Shown here: one piece after another, positions 43,617 through 52,112 of the stretch
How the letters are laid out: each line of letters opens with the position of its first letter
How positions within the stretch are numbered: position 1 is the stretch's first letter
DNA from: Spirochaetes bacterium GWB1_60_80
GTDB lineage: Bacteria > Spirochaetota > Spirochaetia > Treponematales > UBA12059
Direction of reading: 5' to 3'
NCBI GenBank assembly: GCA_001829185.1
Contig: MIAR01000039.1
Coordinates: 1 to 64,000, forward strand
DNA: 64,000 bases
Notes under the pieces: generated by a model
The model's input: the letters and a program-made list of their open reading frames with translations, nothing else
Databases searched by the model: none
What the model was told of the DNA's origin: nothing
Program-made: the position numbers and the translations under genes

Positions 43617-45262
43617 TCAGGGCGATGCGTACTGCCAGGCGCTGATCGACCAGTACCAAGGTTGACCGGCGCTATCATAGCCGCGCAAGCGGCCATCACC
43701 GTCCCAACGCCGCATGTCGCGCCGCGGGCGGCTGAGGGCAGCGGAATCGTCCCAGTCGGCCACCATATCCAGGCCACCGTTGTGCGGCGCCGGTTGGATC
43801 GCAGTTGGGCAGCGTATCCTCGGCGCAGTTGTCGCCGGACATGTCCGCCGCGCTTGGCAGGTCGAAAACCGCGTCGGTGGCCGAGTCGATGACCTGGCCG
43901 CGGTTGAATACGCCATCAATCCAGCTGCCTTCCTGCTAGTTTCATCCGAGCCGACGGCACTGTACAAGTAATTAGCGCGCAGTTCTCTCAAATTGTAGCT
44001 GCCATAGTGCTTCAGCGCCTGAAACAGCCGGGCATTAGGATCGCCCGTGATACCCAGCGCGCTGTCCTGGCCGATCAGGTTGCTGCCTGCAAAGCCTTCA
44101 GCGGCAGTGTCAGCCTGAGAACGCCTGGCGGCCAGCTTGTTGCCGGCCACCAGCACCCGCTCGGTCAGGGAGGTGGTGCGCGCATACCGGCCGGTCGCAT
44201 TCAGGGGGTGTAGAAGCCAGGATGGCCGGCCAACCCGTCCAGGGTGACTGGCACGATCTCGTTGTTCAGGATAACGGTCCCCCTGGACGCCTTCTGGTAC
44301 AGGCCGAAGAAAGAATGGGTTCTGGTGGCGGTGATGGCATTGTTCAAATTCACCTCCGAGCCGCGCCTCCGGCAATGCGCTAGAATCATGGCGCAGTCTG
44401 GCTGTACTGGATGGTGAATCCGTCGAGCGTCAAGTTAGGGTCGGTAATCTGGGCATTCTGGACCAGATCGGCCGATGTACCGACCCAGACGCGTTCCAAC
44501 ACGGTCGGATTACCGGCGATGTAACGCGGCCAGCCGCCGGCAAAGCCACCGTAAACCGACTTGTAGCTACCCAAGGAAAGCGTCGAGTTCAAGGAGTAGG
44601 TGCCGGTTGCCATGATATAACGCTCCGGCACTGCGTTGACTCCATTATTATAAAAATCGGTGAATTCGTCGACAAATGCCGGGGAGACTCGTGTACCGCT
44701 GGTCAGGACAGGACTGCCCAACCGGTTGAGGGCGGCGGCGTAAACGTAAAAGTCACCCAAACCATAACCAGCGGAAACCGAAAATTCGTTCCAGGTATCG
44801 CTGGGATTGAAATTCAGCCGAACCAGGATATCGCCGCCGGGGGCCGACCGATGGCAGTTCGAATCGGTATCGCGCGTCGCTCAAGTACAGGTCGGACAGC
44901 TCAAGGCTGACGCAGGCCAGCGTCAGCACATTCGGGCCAGCCTGCAAGGCGGCCGCCTGGTCGGTGGTGCCAGGCGCCGGATACGAGTAGGCATAGTTGC
45001 GCAGGCGGGCTGAGCTGATTTCGGGATTGGCGCTGCGGATCCCGTTCATGTAGATCGGTTCACCGCTGTTGGCGGGCTGGGGCGGTACGACAAAGATGTT
45101 GTTGCAGACCAGAGTGTTGCCAGCCGTGTTCAGGCTCAGGCTGGCGCGCGTGGCCACGTATTGAGTACTATTATAGGCAGCGCTGACGCGGCCGGCCAGA
45201 ATGGTGTTGTTAACGATCAAGCCGCCGCCCAGGGTATCACCGCGCAGGCCGTTAAGTTGATG
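43617..45262 (-). pseudogene. 5'-truncated, multiply frameshifted beta-helix surface protein gene
   Basis: A surface beta-helix protein can be read on the minus strand only by changing frame at least four times. The pieces run from HQLNGLRGDTLGGGLIVNN (45262, directly after a stop and without a start codon) through GDILVRLNFNPSDTWNEF and LGSYKSVYGGFAGGWPRYI to DGRLRGYDSAGQPWYW and the stop at 43617. Two breaks sit in runs of five G: 44839-44843 (one base too many) and 44204-44208 (one too few). Others lie near 43940, 43800 and 44345-44390. Between breaks the frames stay open and sensible. Signal sequence and promoter are missing. Recent decay, a slip-prone phase-variable locus, or poor assembly are all possible. 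Confidence 0.75.
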
Positions 45263-45287
45263 CTAGGTAAATCAAATCTGGTATCTG

Positions 45288-45316
45288 TTGACATTTATCT
45301 AAACATTTAATACATT
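45288..45316 (+). promoter_or_regulatory. Strong promoter of the DUF2087 gene, leaderless type
   Basis: A perfect -35 TTGACA (45288-45293), an optimal 17-bp spacer and TACATT (45311-45316). Exactly 6 nt remain before the ATG at 45323. Confidence 0.7.
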
Positions 45317-45322
45317 TGTGTA

Positions 45323-46066
45323 ATGAAAACCATAAACACCCAAGCCACCGTACCGGAGCTCAAACAGGGTTGGCTGGTCGACCCGGCCAATGGCAGCCGG
45401 ATTTGCCTGTTTTGCGGCCGCAAATTCGAGCGCGGCCAGATCTACCCGGTCGGCGCGCAGCTGTTCAACAGCCGGGCCGCCGTCGAACGGCACATTATCG
45501 ACCAGCATGGTGGCGCCTTCGCGGCCCTGATGCAGGATAGCGGCAAGGCGGCCGGCCTGTCGGACATCCAGGCCACGGTGCTAGCTGGTCTGGCCAGAGG
45601 CGCCGACGACGCCAGTATCGCCGCCAACCTGGACAACCGCGCCCTGTCCACGGTACGCGCCCACCGCCGCAACCTGCGCCTGCGCTACGAGGAGGCCAAG
45701 CTGTTCGTGGCCGCCATGGAATTGGCTATGACCGGCGCCCACCACGACCACCGGTTCGTCGACTTCGGGCCGGAGCTGCCGATCCATGACGAGCGCAGCC
45801 AGGTGACCAGCGCCGAGGCCGACCAGGTGGTCGCCAAATACTTCCGCCCGGACGGCAGCCTGGAGCGCATTCCGCCCAAGGAGAAGCAGAAGCTAATCAT
45901 CTTGAATCGGCTGCAGGCGCTGTTCGAACCGGGCCGGGAATATAGCGACGCCGAAGTGCGTGCCATCCTGGGCCGGGTCAACGAGGACCACGCTATGCTG
46001 CGCCGTTACCTGGTAGACTACCGTTTCCTGTCGCGCAACGCCGACGGCAGCAAGTACTGGCGCTAG
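45323..46066 (+). CDS. DUF2087 domain transcriptional regulator with HTH
   Basis: A 247-aa probable DNA-binding protein. The first 60 residues hold a small putative zinc-binding motif (ICLFCGRKFERGQIYP, with H-x4-H later in VERHIIDQH). A LuxR-like helix-turn-helix follows (SDIQATVLAGLARGADDASI, then LSTVRAHRRNLRLRY). The C-terminal 80 residues match DUF2087 (RIPPKEKQKLIILNRLQALF, then LRRYLVDYRFLSRN). Similar genes occur in clostridia and treponemes. The start is fixed by the promoter 6 nt upstream; there is no ribosome binding site. Its targets are unknown. Confidence 0.8.
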   Translation: MKTINTQATVPELKQGWLVDPANGSRICLFCGRKFERGQIYPVGAQLFNSRAAVERHIIDQHGGAFAALMQDSGKAAGLSDIQATVLAGLARGADDASIAANLDNRALSTVRAHRRNLRLRYEEAKLFVAAMELAMTGAHHDHRFVDFGPELPIHDERSQVTSAEADQVVAKYFRPDGSLERIPPKEKQKLIILNRLQALFEPGREYSDAEVRAILGRVNEDHAMLRRYLVDYRFLSRNADGSKYWR

Positions 46067-46085
46067 CCACCGCCGGCCTGGTCGC

Positions 46086-48206
46086 TCAGAGCCGGAACAA
46101 TAGGTCCTCATAAGTGGGCAGCGGCCAGGCGTCCTTGGCGACCAGTTTTTCCAGCGGGTCGACCCGGGCGCGCAAGGCGACCATCTGCGGCACCACCTTG
46201 TCCAGGAACAGCTTGGCGCGGGCTAGTTCGCCGGCCGTCTCCTGGGCCTCGGCCAGGACGCGCTCCAGGCGGTCGGCTTCATCCACGCTTTCCTGCAGCA
46301 ACTCGGCCAGGCGCTTGGCGCGTTTCTCTTGCGGCGCGCTGATGGCGCCGATGGCCGCCAGGCTGCCAGCGGCTTGTGCCAGGCTGCCGGCAAAGGCCGT
46401 GCCGGCCGGGAAGACCTGTCGCCGTACCATATCGATCATGACGCCGGCCTCGATGTTGATCTGCTTGGAGTACTTTTCCAGATAGATATGGTAGCGGCTC
46501 TCCAGCTCGGCCCGCGTCAACACCAGATGCGTCTCGAACAGCTCCACAGTGGCTGGCTGCACCAGTACGGCCAGGGCGTCGACGGTGCTGCGAATATTGG
46601 GCAGCCCGCGACGGGCCGCTTCGGCCACCCAGTCCTCAGCGTAGCCGTTGCCGTTGAACACCACGCGGCGGTGGCGGCCGTAATATTCCTTTATCAAGGC
46701 CTGCATGGTACCGGCCTTGTCGGCGGCGGCTTCCAGGCGGTCGGCGAACTCGGCCAGTACCTGGCTGACGGCGGTATTGAGGTAGGTGTTGGCCGTGGCG
46801 ATTGACTGGCTGGAGCCGACCATACGGAACTCGAATTTGTTGCCAGTGAAGGCGAAGGGGCTGGTGCGGTTGCGGTCGGACAAGTCCAACGGCAGGCTGG
46901 GCAAGCTGGTAACGCCCAGCTGCATACGCAGGTCGCCGCGACTAGCCGCGGCCTTGCCGTCGGCCAGGGCATCCAGTACGTCGCTGAGCACGCTGCCGAA
47001 AAAGATCGAGATGATGGCCGGCGGAGCCTCGTTGGCCCCCAGGCGGTGGTCGTTACCGGCGGTAGCGGCCGCCGAGCGGATCAGCGTCGCGTAGCGGTCC
47101 ACTGCCGCCACCACTGCCGCCGCGAACAACAGGAAGCGGGCGTTGGCCGACGGATCATCACCCGGCTCCAAGAGATTCAGGCCGTCGTCAGTGGCCAATG
47201 ACCAGTTGTTATGCTTGCCTGAGCCGTTGACGCCGGCGAAGGGTTTTTCGTGAAGCAAGGCCTCCATGCCGTGGCGCCGGGCCACCTTCTGGATGGTCTC
47301 CATGACCAGCTGGTTGGCGTCGGCCGCCACGTTGGAGCTGGCGTAGATCGGCGCCAACTCGAACTGGTTGGGCGCCACCTCGTTGTGCTGGGTCTTGGCC
47401 GCCACGCCCACCTTCCACAATTCGTAGTTCAGCTCGCGCATGAACAGGGCCACCCGCTCCTTGATGGCGCCGTAGTAGTGGTCCTCCATCTCCTGGCCCT
47501 TGGCCGGCATCGAGCCGAAAACGGTTCGCCCGGTCAGCAGCAGATCAGGCCGGCGGTCGAAGAGCGCCTTGTCCACCAGGAAGTATTCCTGCTCCGGCCC
47601 CATGGTGCTGATGACGCGGGTTGAAGCTGTATTGCCAAGCGCCCGCAGGACGCGCATCGCCTGGCGGTTGATGGCGGCCATCGCCTTCAGCAGCGGCACC
47701 TTTTTGTCCAGGGCATGGCCGTAGTAGCCAACGAAAGCCGTCGGTATGCACAGCGTGGTGCCGGTTGGATCCTGCTTCAGGAAGGCCGGGCTAGTGGTAT
47801 CCCAGGCGGTGTAGCCTCGGGCCTCGAAGGTGGCACGCAGGCCACCGGACGGGAAGCTGGAGGCATCCGGCTCGCCCTTGATCAATTCTTTACCCGAAAA
47901 TTCCATCAGCACCTTGCCCTCGGCGGTGGGGGCGATGAAGGACTCGTGCTTTTCGGCGGTCAAGCCGGTCAACGGCTGGAACCAGTGCGTGTAATGGGTG
48001 GCGCCTTTCTCGATGGCCCAGTCCTTCATGGCGCCGGCCACCACCTCGGCCACTTCCAGCGTCAGTTCCTTGTCGCCGCTCTGAACTTCCAGCAGCTCGC
48101 GGAAGACGTTCTTGGGCAGGCGTTCGCGCATGACGGCGTTAGAGAAGCTGTTGATGCCGAAAACGCTGGTGACTGGCGTTTGGCTGAAATCGATACAACT
48201 GTTCAT
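46086..48206 (-). CDS. glnN: Type III glutamine synthetase GlnN
   Basis: A 706-aa GSIII enzyme making glutamine from glutamate, ammonia and ATP. Diagnostic segments: [20 protein letters not shown] at the start, [45 protein letters not shown], and the loop [14 protein letters not shown]. The length fits GSIII (about 700) and not GSI (about 470). AGGAG lies 7 nt before the ATG. A sigma-54-type promoter lies about 40 nt upstream of the start and activator-like palindromes lie further up. The gene is followed by the convergent DUF2087 gene. Confidence 0.96.
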   Translation of the reverse strand: MNSCIDFSQTPVTSVFGINSFSNAVMRERLPKNVFRELLEVQSGDKELTLEVAEVVAGAMKDWAIEKGATHYTHWFQPLTGLTAEKHESFIAPTAEGKVLMEFSGKELIKGEPDASSFPSGGLRATFEARGYTAWDTTSPAFLKQDPTGTTLCIPTAFVGYYGHALDKKVPLLKAMAAINRQAMRVLRALGNTASTRVISTMGPEQEYFLVDKALFDRRPDLLLTGRTVFGSMPAKGQEMEDHYYGAIKERVALFMRELNYELWKVGVAAKTQHNEVAPNQFELAPIYASSNVAADANQLVMETIQKVARRHGMEALLHEKPFAGVNGSGKHNNWSLATDDGLNLLEPGDDPSANARFLLFAAAVVAAVDRYATLIRSAAATAGNDHRLGANEAPPAIISIFFGSVLSDVLDALADGKAAASRGDLRMQLGVTSLPSLPLDLSDRNRTSPFAFTGNKFEFRMVGSSQSIATANTYLNTAVSQVLAEFADRLEAAADKAGTMQALIKEYYGRHRRVVFNGNGYAEDWVAEAARRGLPNIRSTVDALAVLVQPATVELFETHLVLTRAELESRYHIYLEKYSKQINIEAGVMIDMVRRQVFPAGTAFAGSLAQAAGSLAAIGAISAPQEKRAKRLAELLQESVDEADRLERVLAEAQETAGELARAKLFLDKVVPQMVALRARVDPLEKLVAKDAWPLPTYEDLLFRL

Positions 48207-48257
48207 GATGGCTCCTGGCAGCGGATTGACGGCGCTTGCGGCCGTTGGCTGTAGTAA

Positions 48258-48274
48258 AGCACGTAGCGTGCCAA
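48258..48274 (-). promoter_or_regulatory. Sigma-54 promoter of glnN
   Basis: Minus strand TTGGCACG-N4-GTGCT matches the -24/-12 consensus (YTGGCACG-N4-TTGCW) at all positions but one, with GG and GC in correct spacing. The start site would be near 48247, 41 nt before the ATG. Confidence 0.75.
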
Positions 48275-48297
48275 CATGCGATAAACGCCAGGCAATC

Positions 48298-48329
48298 GAT
48301 TAATTGGATATTAGAAAGGTAATTAATCA
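48298..48329. repeat. AT-rich inverted repeat between the glnN promoter and enhancer
   Basis: GATTAATT (48298-48305) and AATTAATC (about 48322-48329) form an inverted repeat in an AT-rich stretch. A DNA-bending site between enhancer and promoter is possible. Confidence 0.35.
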
Positions 48330-48370
48330 GAAGACTGCTTCCGCGCTTCATAGTCACTTAATCCAAATAA

Positions 48371-48413
48371 CTACAAATATGTAAGTAATCAGTATTAACC
48401 TACATATTTGTAG
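48371..48413. promoter_or_regulatory. Paired upstream activator sites for glnN
   Basis: CTACAAATATGTAA (48371-48384) and CTACATATTTGTAG (48400-48413) are two copies, in opposite orientation, of the palindrome CTACA-N4-TGTAG. Their centres are 29 bp apart (nearly three helical turns) and lie about 130 and 160 bp upstream of the predicted sigma-54 start site. This is enhancer geometry. A third copy is at 50072-50085. Confidence 0.65.
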
Positions 48414-48452
48414 GCCTGGTGACTAGGTGGATCAACCAAACGCCATTCCTGG

Positions 48453-50060
48453 TCAGCGGCCGCGCCGGTAAGCGCGCCAGTCGATGGCGTAGTGGTGGAC
48501 ACGCAGCCCCATCTGGCGCTCACTGATGCCCAGACGTCGGGCGGAAGCCGCCATATTGCCGGCTTCCAGCTTGAGGGCCTCGACGATCAGCTCGCGCTCC
48601 AGGCGGGCCAAGGCCGCCTCCAGGGTGGAAGCGGGCTCGGTGTGGGTCGAGGCGGCCGATTGTAAGCTGGGTGGCAGATGCCAAGCGTGGATAACCGCGT
48701 CACTGGACAAAATCACCGCCCGCTCGACGCAATTCTCCAGCTCACGGACGTTACCCGGCCAGTGGTAGCTGGTCAGCAAGTCGATGGCCGGGCTGGACAG
48801 GCGGGCGATGCGCTTGTGGTTGCGCGTCGCGTACTTGGCGACGAACCAGTCGGCCAGTAGCATGATATCGCTCTTGCGCTGGCGCAGCGGCGGCAGCTGC
48901 AACGGGAAAACGTTCAGGCGGTAGAACAGGTCGGCCCGGAAGCGGCCGGCGGCCACCTCGGCTTCCAGCTGGCGATTGGTAGCGGCGATCACGCGCACGT
49001 CCAGCGGCAGCGGCCGACTACCGCCGACGCGTTCGAATTCGCGCTCCTGCAGCACCCGCAGCAGCTTGACCTGGACTGCCGGCGAGAGGTCGCCAATCTC
49101 GTCCAGGAAGATGGTACCGCCGTCAGCCAACTCAAAGCGACCCTTGCGCTGGCCAACGGCGCCGGTAAAAGCGCCTTTTTCGTGGCCAAACAGCTCGCTC
49201 TCGATGACCGACTCCGGCAAGGCGGCGCAGTTCACCTTAATGAAGGGCTGCCGGGCGCGGCGCGAGCCGCGGTGGATATCGGCCGCGCACAATTCCTTAC
49301 CGGTGCCGCTCTCGCCCAGGATGAGCACGGTGGCTTCGGTAGCCGCCACCTGGGAAAGCAACTGGAAAACAGCCTGCATGGCCGCGCTGGTGCCGATCAG
49401 ATGGCCGAAGGGGCTGCGACCCAGACTAGCCAGGGCCGCCAGGGCGACACTCCCGTCGGCGGCTGTCGAGTCGTCTGCCAGCGCCTTCTCCCCGGCAACG
49501 CTTACCCAGCCAGCCACGCCATTGTCACTTCCAGCGGCCAGGGGCGGCCGACTGGTTAGACCCACCAGTTGACGGCGCAGGTGGAGCTTGACGGCCAGGA
49601 GACTAGCCACCTCGGCCAGAAAGGCCAGCGCTTCCGGCAGTACCAGAGCGGCGGCCGGCAGCTCGCTGCCGACCGCCAGACCAGCGCCCAGGAGCCCGAC
49701 CACCTTATCCGCCTCCAGTAGGGGCACGCACCAGCGGCAACCCTGACCAGCGGCCTGCCCGGTCTCGTATACCCGACCAGCCAAACCCTGTCCGAGATGA
49801 ATAACCGCCCCGCAAGCCATTCCGGCGCCACTCTGGGATAACACCACGCGCAGGCCGCTGGCCGTATCGGTGCGCAGCGCCAGCCAAACCTGCCGCAAGT
49901 CGCCAGTACTGCCCAAGCGGTCCAGAAAGATCGGCAGAACCGCTTCCAATTGAGCGGAGCTGTCCAGCAGGCGACTAAAGTCGAGTAGTAGGCTCAAGTG
50001 GTCGCGCTGGCGACGCAGGCGCTGGCTCGCTTGGTTGCTCGGATCCGGAAAGTAGTCCAT
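48453..50060 (-). CDS. NifA/NtrC-like sigma-54-dependent activator with GAF domain
   Basis: A 535-aa transcription activator. A GAF sensor domain occupies about residues 20-165. The AAA+ domain shows Walker A ([17 protein letters not shown]), the sigma-54 contact loop GAFTGA, and Walker B ([12 protein letters not shown]). The Fis-type helix-turn-helix at the C-terminus ([20 protein letters not shown]) is closest to the NifA style. There is no receiver domain, so control is by ligand or partner at the GAF domain. Start: the ATG at 50060, 11 bp downstream of a CTACA-N4-TGTAG palindrome. It is likely the regulator of adjacent glnN; no nif genes are in the window. Confidence 0.88.
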   Translation of the reverse strand: MDYFPDPSNQASQRLRRQRDHLSLLLDFSRLLDSSAQLEAVLPIFLDRLGSTGDLRQVWLALRTDTASGLRVVLSQSGAGMACGAVIHLGQGLAGRVYETGQAAGQGCRWCVPLLEADKVVGLLGAGLAVGSELPAAALVLPEALAFLAEVASLLAVKLHLRRQLVGLTSRPPLAAGSDNGVAGWVSVAGEKALADDSTAADGSVALAALASLGRSPFGHLIGTSAAMQAVFQLLSQVAATEATVLILGESGTGKELCAADIHRGSRRARQPFIKVNCAALPESVIESELFGHEKGAFTGAVGQRKGRFELADGGTIFLDEIGDLSPAVQVKLLRVLQEREFERVGGSRPLPLDVRVIAATNRQLEAEVAAGRFRADLFYRLNVFPLQLPPLRQRKSDIMLLADWFVAKYATRNHKRIARLSSPAIDLLTSYHWPGNVRELENCVERAVILSSDAVIHAWHLPPSLQSAASTHTEPASTLEAALARLERELIVEALKLEAGNMAASARRLGISERQMGLRVHHYAIDWRAYRRGR

Positions 50061-50071
50061 AGCTGAAAATA

Positions 50072-50085
50072 CTACAAATATGTAG
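50072..50085. promoter_or_regulatory. Operator copy in the activator's own promoter
   Basis: CTACAAATATGTAG, a perfect palindrome of the glnN enhancer type. On the minus strand it sits between TTGTGT and TATTTT (50066-50071), just before the ATG. Binding here should affect the activator's own expression. Confidence 0.6.
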
Positions 50086-50119
50086 GAATACACAAGCCGA
50101 CAACCGGCAAGCCGCTAAA

Positions 50120-50671
50120 TCAGGCTGCCGGACGGCGCAGCTTCCGGACGGTGGAGCGGATACTGAACAGCAAGGTCACCAGCAACGGCGCAGCGAAAGC
50201 CCAGGGCAGCACACTAACCAGGACCGCAGAACCGGTCAGGCTTTTCAGGTACGCCAGGTCGACCAGGTGGCCGACGCCGCGCGCCAGCAGGTACAGCAGG
50301 ATGCCACAGTCAAAAATGGCCAAGCCGATCTCGGCCCGGCGCAGCCCGACGGCCAGACGGGCCGGCCAGAAGCCGGCCGCCTGGTACAGGAAATCAGCCG
50401 CGAACCTGACCAGCAACAGAGGCGTCAGGCGGCGCAGTCCGGCGCCGAACAAGCCCAACAGGGTACAGCCGCCGCCGGGTGGGCAAACTTGGGCGCTGCC
50501 GTACAGCCGGGCCAGCAGGGCCATAGTCACGCCGGTCAAGACCAGGCCGATTACTAGGTCGCGCTTGCGCGGCGTTTCTGCCGGCGAGGCGGCCGACGGG
50601 ACGGCCGACGTCGATTGATCCGACTTGTCCGGCTGACCCGGTTGGTTCGATTCGGCGGATGGCTTGGTCAT
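50120..50671 (-). CDS. Hypothetical membrane protein at the end of the cofactor operon
   Basis: A 183-aa protein with a 37-residue polar, Ser/Pro/Ala-rich N-terminus. Helices follow at about 38-57 (VIGLVLTGVTMALLARLYG), 70-95, 105-130 and 135-170, ending in a basic tail (RSTVRKLRRPAA). Between the first two helices lies VCPPGGGC, a possible disulfide or metal site. The ATG at 50671 has AAGGAG 7 nt upstream; a TTG at 50677 is the alternative. It starts 18 bp after mog, so it is probably the ninth gene of the tup/mo operon. Not recognised. Confidence 0.65.
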   Translation of the reverse strand: MTKPSAESNQPGQPDKSDQSTSAVPSAASPAETPRKRDLVIGLVLTGVTMALLARLYGSAQVCPPGGGCTLLGLFGAGLRRLTPLLLVRFAADFLYQAAGFWPARLAVGLRRAEIGLAIFDCGILLYLLARGVGHLVDLAYLKSLTGSAVLVSVLPWAFAAPLLVTLLFSIRSTVRKLRRPAA

Positions 50672-50689
50672 GGTCAACTCCTTGTTCCT

Positions 50690-51157
50690 TCAGTGGCCCT
50701 GGCCCAGAGCCATATTGCGGCCGTGCTCCAAGAGCGGTGCGCATAGCCGGGCGCAAAGACTGGCAGCGCGGACGCTGCCCGGCGCGTTCACCACGTAGGT
50801 GGTGCCGCGCAGGCCGGCAGCGGCCCGGCTGAAAACGGCGTGCGGCGTTTCCTTGAGCGACTCGGCGCGCAGGTACTCGGCCAGGCCGGGCAGCTCGCGG
50901 TCGATGAAGTCGCGCGTCGCCTCCGGCGTCACGTCGCGCGGGGCCGGGCCGGTACCACCGGTAGTAAATATCCAGTCACAGTCGATTTGGGCTTGCAGGG
51001 CGGCCAGGATGGCGGCCCGCTCGTCCGGCACCACACAGGCCACGGTCTGGAGGTCGGGCACGGCGGCGGTCAAGGCTTCCAGCATGGCCGGGCCGGACAA
51101 ATCAGCATACTCGCCGCGACTGGCCCGGTCAGATACGGTAATGACAGCGACTTTCAT
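50690..51157 (-). CDS. mog: Molybdopterin adenylyltransferase (MogA/MoaB family)
   Basis: A 155-aa protein that adenylates molybdopterin before metal insertion by MoeA. Signatures: VITVSDRASRGEYADLSGP, IFTTGGTGPAPRDVTPEAT and VVNAPGSVRAA (usually LPGSP-like; here Ala replaces Leu). The start overlaps the MOSC gene end by 29 bp. The organisation MOSC followed by mog is common in anaerobes, where the two are sometimes fused. The end leaves an 18-bp gap to the membrane protein gene. Confidence 0.9.
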   Translation of the reverse strand: MKVAVITVSDRASRGEYADLSGPAMLEALTAAVPDLQTVACVVPDERAAILAALQAQIDCDWIFTTGGTGPAPRDVTPEATRDFIDRELPGLAEYLRAESLKETPHAVFSRAAAGLRGTTYVVNAPGSVRAASLCARLCAPLLEHGRNMALGQGH

Positions 51158-51650
51158 GGTCGATCCAGCCTTCCTTGATTACTTTGGCGAAAATACCCTT
51201 ACGCGGCATGACGCAATCGCCGACGGCCTGGTAGATGGCGCAACCGTGGTGGCACTCCTTGCCGATCTGCGTCACCTCCAGCTCGGCCTCGCCCAGGTAG
51301 AGGCGGGCGCCTATTGGTAAGGCCGACAGGTCAAGACCGCGGGTGGTGATGTTCTCGGCGAAGATGCCGGGGTCCAGTTCCACGCCCTTGCCGCGCATCA
51401 CTTCAATATCCTCGTCGGCCAGCAGCGACACCTGACGGTGCCAATTGCGGGCGTGGGCATCGCCCTCGATGCCATGGTCAACCTTCAGAAAAACCCGTTC
51501 CACGGTCTGCTTGCGCACGCCGACAACCTCGGAAACATTGACGGCCACCAGTGAAAAGGCGCCGGTCGGCGGCAATAACAGGGTAGCGTTCGGGGTAGTC
51601 AGGCGGGCGTTCGGGTCAGCCGGCTTGACCTGGTCAGCAGATGCGGGCAT
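51129..51650 (-). CDS. MOSC domain protein
   Basis: A 173-aa MOSC (molybdenum cofactor sulfurase C-terminal) domain protein. Such domains bind or transfer the cofactor or its sulfur. Conserved part: VDHGIEGDAHARNWHRQVSLL and IGKECHHGCAIYQAVGDCVMP, including the conserved Cys residues. A 40-residue Pro/Thr-rich N-terminus precedes the domain. The start at 51650 has AAGGAGG 8 nt upstream and overlaps moaC by 17 bp. It lies between moaC and mog in the cofactor operon. Confidence 0.88.
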   Translation of the reverse strand: MPASADQVKPADPNARLTTPNATLLLPPTGAFSLVAVNVSEVVGVRKQTVERVFLKVDHGIEGDAHARNWHRQVSLLADEDIEVMRGKGVELDPGIFAENITTRGLDLSALPIGARLYLGEAELEVTQIGKECHHGCAIYQAVGDCVMPRKGIFAKVIKEGWIDHESRCHYRI

Positions 51651-52110
51651 CGGGAGCCTCCTTGGTTTTTTCCAGTAAATGCAACTTGTCGATGGACATA
51701 GCCTTGTCGACCGCCTTACACATGTCATAAATAGTTAACGCCGCCACGCTGGCGGCGGTCAGGGCTTCCATCTCGATACCGGTCTTATCAGTACAGACCG
51801 CCAGGCTCTCGATGTCGATCCGGTCGGCGTGGACCGTGAACTCGACGGCAATGCGGTCGATCTCTATGTTGTGGCAGAGCGGGATCAGTTCGGCGGTCTT
51901 CTTGCCGGCCATAATGCCGGCGATACGCGCCGTGGCTAGGACATCGCCCTTGGCCAGCGAGTTGGCCTTGATCAGGGCGACGGTGCTGGCCGCCAAATGG
52001 ACACTGCAGGCTGCCCGAGCGGTACGCCGCACCCGCGGCTTGCCGGAAACATCGACCATACTGGCCTGGCCGGCGCCATCGACATGGGTCAGGAATTTGC
52101 TGTCTGCCAT
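51634..52110 (-). CDS. moaC: Cyclic pyranopterin monophosphate synthase MoaC
   Basis: A 158-aa enzyme converting the MoaA product to cyclic pyranopterin monophosphate. Signatures: FLTHVDGAGQASMVDVSGK, GDVLATARIAGIMAGKKTAEL with the catalytic Lys, IPLCHNIEIDRI and TDKTGIEMEALTAASVAALT. The start with GGAGGCTGAGC upstream is clear. It lies 2 bp after moaA. moaD and moaE (molybdopterin synthase) are absent from this operon. Confidence 0.95.
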   Translation of the reverse strand: MADSKFLTHVDGAGQASMVDVSGKPRVRRTARAACSVHLAASTVALIKANSLAKGDVLATARIAGIMAGKKTAELIPLCHNIEIDRIAVEFTVHADRIDIESLAVCTDKTGIEMEALTAASVAALTIYDMCKAVDKAMSIDKLHLLEKTKEAPDARIC

Positions 52111-52112
52111 GC

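Noticed and set aside
43617-44375. A single 252-aa intact protein
   Set aside because: Its first third and middle read as out-of-frame sequence of a beta-helix protein; only parts are in the true frame.
48371-48413. Classical NifA enhancer TGT-N10-ACA or a nif gene cluster
   Set aside because: The spacing between TGT and ACA is not 10, and no nifH, nifD or nifK-like gene is in the window. Only a NifA-like regulator style is supported.
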